This document shows positions 14,165-21,951 of a stretch of 64,000 bases of DNA, piece by piece (position 1 is the stretch's first letter; the number at the start of each line of letters is the position of its first letter). This stretch comes from Geodermatophilus normandii (GTDB lineage: Bacteria; Actinomycetota; Actinomycetes; Mycobacteriales; Geodermatophilaceae), in assembly GCF_003182485.1 (NCBI RefSeq), contig NZ_QGTX01000001.1:3488001-3552000 (forward strand). The letters run 5' to 3'. The position numbers and the translations under genes are program-made. The notes beneath the pieces are model-generated. The model was not told the DNA's origin. It was given only the letters and a program-made list of their open reading frames with translations, and ran no database searches.

Positions 14165-16489
14165 ATGACGCTCGCCGCCCCGCGGCACCCCGCCACCGCC
14201 GCCGACGACGCCGCGCTGCGCGAGATCGAGCAGCGCGTGCTGTGGCTGGCCACGGCGGTCGTCGACCACGCCAACCGGGTGCGCCCGAACCCGGGCGGGC
14301 TCAAGGTCGGCGGCCACCAGGCCTCCAGCGCGTCGATGGTGACGATCATGACGGCGCTGTGGCTGGAGCAGTTGCGGGCCGACGACCGGGTGTCGGTGAA
14401 GCCGCACGCCTCGCCGGTGCTGCACGCGCTGGAGTTCCTGCTCGGGCAGCTCGACGCCTCCTGGCTGACCACGCTGCGCGCGTTCGGCGGGCTGCAGTCC
14501 TATCCCTCGCGGCTGAAGGACCCCGTGCCGGCGGACTACTCGACCGGCTCGGTCGGCATCGGGGCGACCGCGCCGATCTGGGGCGCGCTGGCGCGCCGCT
14601 ACGTCAACACCCAGTTCGGCACCGGCGGCACGGGACGGCAGTGGTCGCTGGTCGGCGACGCCGAGCTCGACGAGGGCGCGGTGTGGGAGGCCGTGCTCGA
14701 CCCGATGGTCGCCGAGCTCGGCGAGGTGAACTGGATCGTCGACCTCAACCGGCAGTCGCTGGACCGCGTCGTCCCCACCATGGGCGCGACCCGGCTGCAG
14801 GGGATGTTCACCGCCGCCGGCTGGCAGGTGCTCACCGTCAAGTACGGCGCGCTGCTGGAGGAGCTGTTCACCCGGCCCGGCGGCGCGCAGCTGCGGGACC
14901 GCATCGACGGCATGGGCAACGCCGAGTACCAGCGGCTGCTGCGGCGCACGGCCGAGGAGGTCCGCCGCGAGCTGCCGGGGGAGGGGCCCGGCGCCGGGGC
15001 GATCGCCGCGCTCGTCGCCGGGGTCTCCGACGCCGACCTGCTCGCCGCGGTGCGCAACCTCGGCGGCCACGACCTCGGCGCGCTGCGCGAGGCCTTCTCG
15101 CGGATCGACGACACCCGCCCCACCGTCGTGATCGCCTATACGCTCAAGGGCTACGGGCTGGCCACCGAGGGGCACCCGCAGAACCACTCGGCGCTGCTCA
15201 CCGAGGCGCAGCTGGGCGAGCTGGCCGAGCGGGTCGGCGTCGACCCCGCCCGGCCGTGGGCCGGCTTCCCGGCCGGCAGCCGCCCCGCGGAGCTGCTGGC
15301 CGCGGCCGCCGCGCGGCTGCGGCGCCCGGCGCCCGAGGACCGGCCCGCGCCGCCCGTGCCGGCCGACCTGGGCCGCACGCCGTCGGGCACCGCCACCACG
15401 CAGGCGGCGCTGGGCCGCACGCTGCTCGACCTCAGCCGCGCCGCGCCGGAGGTGGGCCGGCGGGTGGTCACCGTCAGCCCCGACGTGTCCAGCTCGACCA
15501 ACCTCGGCGGCTGGGTGAACAAGGTCGGCGTCTGGTCGCACGAGGACCGGCGCAACTGGTTCGCCGACGACCCCGAGACGATCCTGCACTGGCGGGAGCG
15601 GCCCTCGGGCCAGCACGTGGAGCTCGGCATCGCCGAGACCAACCTGGTCGGCGCCATCGGGGAGCTGGGCGCCACGTGGTCACGGTGGGGTCAGCCGCTG
15701 CTGCCGGTCGGCGTCCTCTACGACCCGTTCGTGGGGCGGGCGCTGGAACCCTGGTCGTTCACCATCTACGCCGGCGGGCAGTCGCTGCTGGTCGGGACGC
15801 CGTCGGGCGTGACGCTGGCGCCCGAGGGCGGCGCGCACCAGTCGATCACCACGCCGTCGATCGGGCTCGAGCAGCCCGGCTGCCTGTCCTACGAGCCGGC
15901 GTTCGCCCTCGACACCGAGTGGGTGCTGCTCGCCGCGCTCGGGCAGATGGGCCGCCCCGGCGGGTCCTCGGCCTACGTGCGGCTGTCCACCCGGCCGGTC
16001 GACCAGGCGCTGGCCGCCGTCCCCGCCGACCCGGCCGCACGGGAGCGGCGGCGCCGCCAGGTGGTGGCCGGCGCCTATCCGCTGCGCCGGGTGCCGCGCC
16101 CGGCGGTCACCCTCGCCGCGATGGGCGCGCTCGTCCCCGAGGCGCTGGCCGCCGCCGAGCGGCTCGACGGGCTCGGGTTCCCCGCCGACGTCGTCGTCGT
16201 CACCAGCCCCGGGCTGCTGTTCCGGGCGCTGCAGGCACGCCGCGGCCTGGACGAGGCCGCGCCGTGGGTGCTCGACGCCGCGCTGCCCGCCGACCGGGCC
16301 ACGCCGCTGGTCACCGTCCTCGACGGGCACCCGCACACGCTGGCCTTCCTCGCCGGCGTGCGCGGGGTGCCGGCCGCGCACCTGGGCGTCACCCGCTTCG
16401 GGCAGTCCGGCGACCTCGACAGCGTGTACCGCTCCCACGGCCTCGACGTCGACTCGCTGGTCGGCGCGGCGCTCGACCTCGTCGACTGA
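14165..16489 (+). CDS. AceE/transketolase-like thiamine diphosphate enzyme
   Basis: A 774-residue protein resembling the homodimeric E1 component of pyruvate dehydrogenase (AceE), but shorter than the ~890-920 residues of true AceE. The first third binds the thiamine diphosphate pyrophosphate: STGSVGIGATAPIWG, GDAELDEG and, about 25 residues on, IVDLNRQSLD. The middle third has the pyrimidine-domain glutamate in HVELGIAETNLVGAIGELG. HANRVRPN and KVGGHQASSASMV near residues 37-60 are typical of AceE relatives. ATG 14165 follows AGGAGAG. A zinc dehydrogenase starts 2 bases after its stop. No E2 or E3 genes are nearby, so it may act as a 2-oxoacid decarboxylase/dehydrogenase or a transketolase variant; substrate unknown. 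Confidence 0.82.
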   Translation: MTLAAPRHPATAADDAALREIEQRVLWLATAVVDHANRVRPNPGGLKVGGHQASSASMVTIMTALWLEQLRADDRVSVKPHASPVLHALEFLLGQLDASWLTTLRAFGGLQSYPSRLKDPVPADYSTGSVGIGATAPIWGALARRYVNTQFGTGGTGRQWSLVGDAELDEGAVWEAVLDPMVAELGEVNWIVDLNRQSLDRVVPTMGATRLQGMFTAAGWQVLTVKYGALLEELFTRPGGAQLRDRIDGMGNAEYQRLLRRTAEEVRRELPGEGPGAGAIAALVAGVSDADLLAAVRNLGGHDLGALREAFSRIDDTRPTVVIAYTLKGYGLATEGHPQNHSALLTEAQLGELAERVGVDPARPWAGFPAGSRPAELLAAAAARLRRPAPEDRPAPPVPADLGRTPSGTATTQAALGRTLLDLSRAAPEVGRRVVTVSPDVSSSTNLGGWVNKVGVWSHEDRRNWFADDPETILHWRERPSGQHVELGIAETNLVGAIGELGATWSRWGQPLLPVGVLYDPFVGRALEPWSFTIYAGGQSLLVGTPSGVTLAPEGGAHQSITTPSIGLEQPGCLSYEPAFALDTEWVLLAALGQMGRPGGSSAYVRLSTRPVDQALAAVPADPAARERRRRQVVAGAYPLRRVPRPAVTLAAMGALVPEALAAAERLDGLGFPADVVVVTSPGLLFRALQARRGLDEAAPWVLDAALPADRATPLVTVLDGHPHTLAFLAGVRGVPAAHLGVTRFGQSGDLDSVYRSHGLDVDSLVGAALDLVD

Positions 16490-16491
16490 CG

Positions 16492-17496
16492 GTGCGCGCG
16501 TTCGTCGTCACCGGGCCAGGCGAGGGCGGGGTGCAGGAGGTGCCCGACCCCGTGGCGGCCCCGGGGGAGGTGGTCGTCGACGTCGAGCGGGCCGGCGTGT
16601 GCGGCACCGACGTCGAGTTCTGGACCGGCGAGATGGCCTACCTGCACCAGGGGCACGCCGCCTACCCGGTGCGGCTCGGGCACGAGTGGGCCGGCACCGT
16701 CACCGCGGTGGGGGAGGGCGTGGACCCCTCCTGGACCGGCCGGCGGGTCACCGGCGACACGATGCTGGGCGAGGGCAGCTGCCGCCGCTGCCGGCGCGGG
16801 CAGCAGCACGTCTGCGCGCAGCGGCAGGAGGTGGGCATCCGCGGCGGCCGCCCGGGGGCGCTGGCCGAGCGGCTCGCCGTGCCGGCGAGGTCGCTGCACG
16901 CCCTGCCCGGCGCCGTCGACCCCGTCCTCGGCGCGCTGGTCGAGCCCGGCGGCAACGCGCTGCGGGCGGCGCGGGCCACCGGCGCGGGGCCGGGCGACCG
17001 GGCGCTGGTGGTCGGCCCCGGCACGATCGGCCTGCTGACGGCGATGTTCCTGCGGGCCGCCGGCGCGGAGGTGCACCTGCTGGGCGTCACCGCGCCGTCG
17101 CTCGCCTTCGCCCGGGACCTGGGGTTCGCCGCCTCCGACGTCCCGCCGGACCTCCCGCTCGACGCCGTCGTCGACGCCTCGAGCGACCCCGCCGCCCCGG
17201 CGCGGGCGCTGGACCTCGTGGAGCCGGGCGGCCGGGTGGTCTACATCGGGCTGGCCGGGGTCCCGAGCACGGTGGACACCCGGGCGCTGGTGCTCGGCGA
17301 CGTCACCGCGGTGGGCGTCCTGTCCGCCTCCCCCGGGCTCGCCGACACGGTGGCCGCGTACGCCGCCGGCGACGTCGACCCGCGGCCGCTGGTGGCCGCC
17401 ACCGTGGGCCTCGCGCAGGTGGGCGCGGTGCTCGGCGGGCGGCGGCCCGAGGGCGCCGGGCCGGGACCCAAGGTGCAGGTCGACATGACGACCTGA
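16492..17496 (+). CDS. Zinc-binding alcohol/polyol dehydrogenase
   Basis: A 334-residue medium-chain dehydrogenase. Catalytic-zinc motifs are AGVCGTDVEFW and RLGHEWAG. The structural-zinc loop reads SCRRCRRGQQHVC, three of the usual four cysteines, the first being replaced. The cofactor motif is GPGTIGLLTAMF, degenerate from GxGxxG. It begins 2 bases after the AceE-like stop with no room for a separate promoter, so the two proteins probably act in one pathway, for example producing an oxo-sugar that the thiamine enzyme uses; that is inference. The shape is closest to the sorbitol/threonine dehydrogenase branch. Confidence 0.85.
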   Translation: MRAFVVTGPGEGGVQEVPDPVAAPGEVVVDVERAGVCGTDVEFWTGEMAYLHQGHAAYPVRLGHEWAGTVTAVGEGVDPSWTGRRVTGDTMLGEGSCRRCRRGQQHVCAQRQEVGIRGGRPGALAERLAVPARSLHALPGAVDPVLGALVEPGGNALRAARATGAGPGDRALVVGPGTIGLLTAMFLRAAGAEVHLLGVTAPSLAFARDLGFAASDVPPDLPLDAVVDASSDPAAPARALDLVEPGGRVVYIGLAGVPSTVDTRALVLGDVTAVGVLSASPGLADTVAAYAAGDVDPRPLVAATVGLAQVGAVLGGRRPEGAGPGPKVQVDMTT

Positions 17497-17517
17497 CGAC
17501 CGGGGTGCCGCGCGCAG

Positions 17518-17574
17518 CGGCGAGGTCCTCGTGTGGGAGCGTTTCCCCCGTGATCGGACACGAGGACCTCGCCG
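17518..17574. promoter_or_regulatory. 17-bp perfect inverted repeat over the phosphofructokinase start
   Basis: Arms 17518-17534 (cggcgaggtcctcgtgt) and 17558-17574 (acacgaggacctcgccg) are exact reverse complements separated by 23 bases. The right arm contains the GAGGA ribosome site and the first base of the preferred GTG start. The alternative GTG at 17550 lies in the loop. As RNA, this hairpin would hide the ribosome-binding site. As DNA it could be an operator. It could also terminate the upstream dehydrogenase transcript. Confidence 0.7.
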
Positions 17575-18872
17575 TGCGGACGCTGGGGCCCTGCCGCATC
17601 GACTCGCCGCTGGCCGAGCGGCTGGCCGCCCGGGAGACGACGCAGCACTCGGTGGTGGAGGACGACCGCATCCTCTTCGACGACACGCTCTCCATGGCCG
17701 GGGTCCGCGGCGTCCCGGTCGGGCAGCTGCCCAGTCTCGAGCCCGGCGGCCCGCGCCAGCGCATCTACTTCGACCCGGCCAAGACGCGGGTCGGCATCGT
17801 CACCTGCGGCGGGCTGTGCCCGGGCCTCAACGACGTCATCCGCGGGCTGGTGCTCGAGCTGTGCCGCCACTACGGCGTGCGCCGGATCGTCGGCTTCCGC
17901 AACGGCTACCGCGGCTTCATCCCGCACTACGGCGAGGACGTCGTCGACCTCTCGCCCGAGGTCGTCCAGCACATCGACGACGAGGGCGGCACGATCCTCG
18001 GCACCTCGCGCGGGATGCAGGACCCCGAGGAGATCGTCGACGCGCTCGAGCGGCTGGCGATCAACATCCTGTTCGTCATCGGCGGCGACGGGACGATCCG
18101 CGGCGCGATGGAGGTCGTGCGGGTCATCGGCGAGCGCGGGCTGAAGATCGCCGTCGTCGGCGTGCCGAAGACGATCGACAACGACATCCCCTACATCGAC
18201 CAGAGCTTCGGCTTCCAGACGGCGATGTCGGAGGCGACGAAGTCCATCCACGCCGCGAGCGTGGAGGCGCGGTCGGCGCCCGGCGGCGTCGGGCTGGTCA
18301 AGCTCATGGGCCGGCACTCGGGCTTCATCGCCTGCTACTCGACGCTGGCCAAGGACGACGCCGACTACGTGCTCATCCCGGAGGTGCCCTTCGCCCTGCA
18401 GGGGGAGGGCGGCTTCCTCGAGCACCTGCGGCGCCGGGTGGAGGACCGCGGGCACGCGGTCGTCGTGGTGGCCGAGGGCGCCGGTCAGGAGCACATCGAG
18501 GAGCACGAGCCCGGCCGCGACGCCTCGGGGAACGTCCGCCTCGGCGACATCGGCCGGCTGATGCGCCGGCTGATCACCGAGCACCTCGACGACGCCAAGG
18601 TCGAGAACAACGTCCGCTACTTTGACCCGAGCTACGCCATCCGCAGCGTGCCGGCCAACCCCTACGACAGCGCCTACTGCCTGCGGCTCGCGCACGCCGC
18701 CGTGCACGCGGCGATGGCCGGGCGCACCGAGGTGATCGTGGCGCGGCGGCGGCGGCGGTTCGTGCACATCCCGATGGCGCTGGCGGTCAGCCGCCGCAAC
18801 CACGTCGACCCGCTGGGCGACCTGTGGATGTCGGTGCTCGAGGCGACCGGGCAGCCCGTCCGGTTCGAGTAG
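17574..18872 (+). CDS. ATP-dependent 6-phosphofructokinase, long group II type
   Basis: Phosphorylates fructose 6-phosphate to the 1,6-bisphosphate in glycolysis. The 432-residue product has a ~85-residue N-terminal extension before the core TCGGLCPGLND. GGDGT (170-174) has glycine at the position that favours ATP over pyrophosphate, while PKTIDND keeps lysine (Lys199), the combination seen in plant and trypanosome-type ATP enzymes. FGFQTAMSEA and GRHSGF substrate segments are present. I prefer GTG 17574 because GAGGA lies 7 bases upstream and the protein then begins VRTLGPCRIDSPL; GTG 17550 would add eight residues. The start is embedded in the inverted repeat described separately. Confidence 0.88.
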   Translation: MRTLGPCRIDSPLAERLAARETTQHSVVEDDRILFDDTLSMAGVRGVPVGQLPSLEPGGPRQRIYFDPAKTRVGIVTCGGLCPGLNDVIRGLVLELCRHYGVRRIVGFRNGYRGFIPHYGEDVVDLSPEVVQHIDDEGGTILGTSRGMQDPEEIVDALERLAINILFVIGGDGTIRGAMEVVRVIGERGLKIAVVGVPKTIDNDIPYIDQSFGFQTAMSEATKSIHAASVEARSAPGGVGLVKLMGRHSGFIACYSTLAKDDADYVLIPEVPFALQGEGGFLEHLRRRVEDRGHAVVVVAEGAGQEHIEEHEPGRDASGNVRLGDIGRLMRRLITEHLDDAKVENNVRYFDPSYAIRSVPANPYDSAYCLRLAHAAVHAAMAGRTEVIVARRRRRFVHIPMALAVSRRNHVDPLGDLWMSVLEATGQPVRFE

Positions 18873-18890
18873 CCGGCGGGGGCGGCGGCG

Positions 18891-19196
18891 GTGTTCCTGC
18901 GCATCTGGACCTACGGGGTCCTCCCGGACGCGCTGAACCGCTTCGTCGCCGCCTACGGGCCGGACGGGGAGTGGGCGCGGCTGTTCGCCCGGGCCGACGG
19001 CTTCCTCGGCACGGAGCTGTTCCGCGACGCGGGCGGGGGGACCCGCTTCGTCACGGTCGACCGGTGGCGCGACGAGGCGGACTGGACGGCGTTCCTCGCG
19101 CGGTGGGCGCAGGACTACCGGACCCTCGACGGTCGGCTCGCCCCCCTGACCGGGGGGCAGGCGCTGCTGTTCGAGGGGGCGTCCCCGGGCCGGTGA
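18891..19196 (+). CDS. Antibiotic biosynthesis monooxygenase (ABM)-like domain protein
   Basis: A 101-residue protein with the size and pattern of a dimeric alpha-beta barrel ABM domain: first strand FLRIWTYGV, a helix, then GFLGTELFRD, TRFVTVDRWRDEADWTAFL and a C-terminal strand. Such proteins range from small quinone-forming monooxygenases to proteins with no known reaction, and no catalytic residues can be named. The GTG start is 18 bases after the phosphofructokinase stop, with only a G-rich stretch as a ribosome site. It could be the tail of that operon. Confidence 0.65.
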   Translation: MFLRIWTYGVLPDALNRFVAAYGPDGEWARLFARADGFLGTELFRDAGGGTRFVTVDRWRDEADWTAFLARWAQDYRTLDGRLAPLTGGQALLFEGASPGR

Positions 19197-19290
19197 GGGC
19201 CCGCGCTCCGGGAACGCGGCGCGGAGGTCTTCGGTCGGCAGGTCCCGAGGACCAGCGTGCGCCGCCACCGCCGTCTCGCGAGGTGATCCG

Positions 19291-19878
19291 ATGACGCGTC
19301 GCCTGCGCACCTCCGTGGTCGCCACCGCTGCCTGCCTCGCGCTGGGTCCGCCCAGTGCTCAGGCGGCTCCTCCGGAACGGGTCGAGAACACCGTCCTCGA
19401 CCCGGCGGAGACCGTGGAGGACGAGTTCCTCACGGAGGCGTGCGGCGTCCCGGTGACCAGCTCGGCCCGCGGCCACGTCCGGCTCACGCTGCTCTTCGAC
19501 AGGTCGGGCGAGATCTCCCGCGTCGTCGCCCACCCGAGCTCCACGAACACCCTCACCAGCCCGTACGGGACCCTGACCACGTCCGACCGTGGCATGGACA
19601 GGACCACGTTCAACGCGGACGGGACGGTCACCGTCTTCGGGACGGGCGTCCACCCGGAGGTCGCGGGCGGAGCGCATGCCATCGGTCTGGAGGTGCTGAC
19701 CCTCGACGGCGGGACCGGGGAGCTGCTCGACGCCGAGTACCACGGCCGCTTCGACGTGGTGGAGCCGGAGATCGTCCCCCACATCTGCGATCGCCTCGGG
19801 CCGGCCCGAGGGGGCATCCCGGCCGTCCCACGGCTCGATCGGCACGTCCTCCGGCGTCGACCGCTCCGTGTCCGGTGA
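19291..19878 (+). CDS. Secreted protein of unknown function
   Basis: A 195-residue protein with a clear Sec signal peptide: basic MTRRLRTS, hydrophobic VVATAACLALG, and a likely cut after AQA. The mature part has one Cys early (EACGVPV) and one late (PHICDRL) that could pair, with beta-rich sequence between. Similar secreted proteins of unknown role are common in actinobacteria. The last ~25 residues (RLDRHVLRRRPLRVR) are Arg-rich and unlike the rest, which suggests a shifted 3' end. An AGGTGA site precedes the ATG. I cannot assign a function. Confidence 0.7.
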   Translation: MTRRLRTSVVATAACLALGPPSAQAAPPERVENTVLDPAETVEDEFLTEACGVPVTSSARGHVRLTLLFDRSGEISRVVAHPSSTNTLTSPYGTLTTSDRGMDRTTFNADGTVTVFGTGVHPEVAGGAHAIGLEVLTLDGGTGELLDAEYHGRFDVVEPEIVPHICDRLGPARGGIPAVPRLDRHVLRRRPLRVR

Positions 19879-19890
19879 CGGCGTGGGTGG

Positions 19891-21513
19891 TCAGCCGCCC
19901 CGGTACACGCCGCCCGGCTCGACGGCACCGAGCAGCTGCGGAACGGTCACCAGGGTGTAACCCCGGGCGCGCAGGGCGTCGATGATCCCGGGCACGGCCT
20001 CGACGGTCGTCGGGTGGATGTCGTGCATCAGGACGATCCCCCCGGGGTGGGCCCCCTCGAGTGCGCGCCGGGTGGTGGTCGCGACGTCCCGGTTGAGCCA
20101 GTCCTGGGTGTCGACGTCCCACAGCACCTGCGCGTAGCCGAGCCCGCCGACCACCTCGCCGACGCGCGCGTCGGTCTCCCCGTAGGGCGGGCGCATAAGG
20201 TCGGTGGTCACCCCGGCGCCGCGCAGTGCCGCCGTGGTCCGGTCGACCTCGTCGGCGATCTGCCCGGCGGTGAGCAGCGGCAGGTGGGGGTGGCTCCAGG
20301 TGTGGCTGCCGAGCGCGTGTCCCTCCCGCGCCGCGCGGCGGACCAGGTCGGGCATGGCGGCGACGCTGCCACCGAGGACGAAGAAGGTGGCGGGGACGCC
20401 GGCGTCGGCCAGCTCGTCGAGCAGGTCGGCCGTGTACGGGCCGGGACCGTCGTCGAAGGTGAGCGCGATGCAGGCCAGCCGCGTGCAGTCGACGGCGCCG
20501 CCCGCGGCGGCCGGCGTGTCCGGCGGCTCGGCGGGGACACCGCGGAACCCGTCGGCATCCAGCGCCGCGTCCCGGACCCGTCGCCCGGGGCCGGACAGGA
20601 CGTCGTCGGCATCGGCGGCCGGGACGCGGACGGCGACGGCGTCGAGGGTGCGCAGTCCGGCCTCCTGCCGGTCCAGGACGACGGTGAGCGACCCGTCGCC
20701 GCCGAAGCGCACGTCGGAGGCGACGACGGCGGGGTCCGGCGGCTCGCCGGCGAGGTCGGCCTCGCCGAGCGCCGCGGTCACCCACCCGGCCAGCCGCTCC
20801 GGGTCGGCGACCAGCTCGGCGGCGGTCCACGTCTCCCCGGAGGCGACGTCGGTGTAGACGCTGGTCGTCGTCGTGGTCGTCCCGTGCGGCGCGCCTCCGG
20901 TGTAGCTGCGCGACGTCACGCGCACGCCGAGCACGTCACCGGTCGCCTGGACCAGTCCCCAGCCGACGGTGAGCACGTTGACCCCGTCGTCGCGGCGGGC
21001 CGCCTCGTACCGCCGGACCTCGGCGTCGACCAGCGCGGTCAGCACCTGACCGAGGGAGTCGACCCCGGTGAGGGTGACCGTCGCGATCCCGCGCTGGTCG
21101 TCGGGCTGCAGGACCGTCTCCTGGTGCGGGACGAGGCCGGCGACCGACGAGCCGTCGCCCACCGGCGGGACGTCCACGACCTCCGCACCGGCTCCCGCAC
21201 CGGCTCCCGCACCGACTCCCGCACCGACTCCCGCACCGGCTCCCGCACCGATCTCCGCACCGACCCCCGTGCCGACGTCCGCAGCGCCTCCGGCGCCGAC
21301 CGCCGTGCCCCCTGCAGCGCCGACGTCCGCCACCGACGGGGACGCCGCCGAGGACGGGCCCTCCGTGGCCGGTGGACCGCCCGCCGACGGGCCGGCCGAG
21401 GAGACCGCCCCGGGGGCCGCGTCGGTCCAGCCGGTCGCGGCCGGGCCGCACGCGGTCAGCACCAGCAGGCAGGCGACGGGCACGATGCAACGACGAGCGG
21501 TTCGGGTAGGCAC
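19891..21513 (-). CDS. Polysaccharide deacetylase lipoprotein (NodB domain)
   Basis: A 540-residue surface lipoprotein. The signal peptide ends in the lipobox LTAC with Cys22. A Gly/Ala/Pro-rich linker with short GAGAGV-type repeats spans roughly residues 45-115. A beta-rich domain (about 120-330, resembling RsiV/DUF3298 domains, e.g. VTSRSYTGGAPHG) precedes the catalytic NodB domain from 348: TFDDG (352-356), the zinc pair in SHTWSH (403-408), RPPYG (441-445) and LMHD near 497. It should remove acetyl groups from cell-wall or other polysaccharide outside the membrane. It is convergent with the secreted protein upstream, with a 12-base gap. Confidence 0.92.
   Translation of the reverse strand: MPTRTARRCIVPVACLLVLTACGPAATGWTDAAPGAVSSAGPSAGGPPATEGPSSAASPSVADVGAAGGTAVGAGGAADVGTGVGAEIGAGAGAGVGAGVGAGAGAGAGAEVVDVPPVGDGSSVAGLVPHQETVLQPDDQRGIATVTLTGVDSLGQVLTALVDAEVRRYEAARRDDGVNVLTVGWGLVQATGDVLGVRVTSRSYTGGAPHGTTTTTTSVYTDVASGETWTAAELVADPERLAGWVTAALGEADLAGEPPDPAVVASDVRFGGDGSLTVVLDRQEAGLRTLDAVAVRVPAADADDVLSGPGRRVRDAALDADGFRGVPAEPPDTPAAAGGAVDCTRLACIALTFDDGPGPYTADLLDELADAGVPATFFVLGGSVAAMPDLVRRAAREGHALGSHTWSHPHLPLLTAGQIADEVDRTTAALRGAGVTTDLMRPPYGETDARVGEVVGGLGYAQVLWDVDTQDWLNRDVATTTRRALEGAHPGGIVLMHDIHPTTVEAVPGIIDALRARGYTLVTVPQLLGAVEPGGVYRGG
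21181..21276. repeat. 12-bp tandem repeats in the deacetylase linker
   Basis: About eight copies of a ctcccgcaccgg-like 12-mer, diverging toward the right. They encode the Gly-Ala linker of the deacetylase, so copy number sets linker length. Confidence 0.75.
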
Positions 21514-21951
21514 TCGGTTCCCCCTGCGGAGCTGCCCCGATGTCGGCGGGGCATGCGTCGGACTCCCTGCGCCACCCCGTCACGCGTCCGCGGATGATCA
21601 CACGGTGAGTCGGTGCACAGCCGGCATCCGGCCGTGCCGGTGATCACGATCCGGTCGCGCTCCGGCGTGTCCTGCCGTCGGCGCCGGCGCGTCGTCCGGC
21701 ACGGCACCCGTCGCGGGGACGTCGAGCCGGCGACCGAGCGGGCCTCGCAGGACGACGCGCCCTGCGACGTCTGCGGTGGCGTCGGCGTCCTCGCAGGACG
21801 CGTCCTCGCGGTCCGTGCTGACCAGCCCGTCCGGGCGGGCCCGCGGGTGTGCACACGGCGGACGGGTCCCACGCGCCGGGCCAGGGTCCCGGCGCGGGCG
21901 GTCGTCACGGCGGGATCCGCGACGGGTCGGTGGCCGGCCACCGTCCGCCGG
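21514..21951. other. 438-base gap without a recognisable gene
   Basis: Lies upstream of the deacetylase and downstream of the first LAL regulator. Open frames exist on both strands but are Arg-rich, lack domain signatures and have no convincing start. Two tgatca sites flank a short imperfect inverted repeat near 21590-21650. I see no RNA gene or terminator of strength. Confidence 0.4.

Noticed and set aside
21613-21951. Plus-strand frame with a CDVCGG motif
   Set aside because: Only one cysteine pair and otherwise Arg-rich sequence; the frame continues as antisense of the LAL gene.
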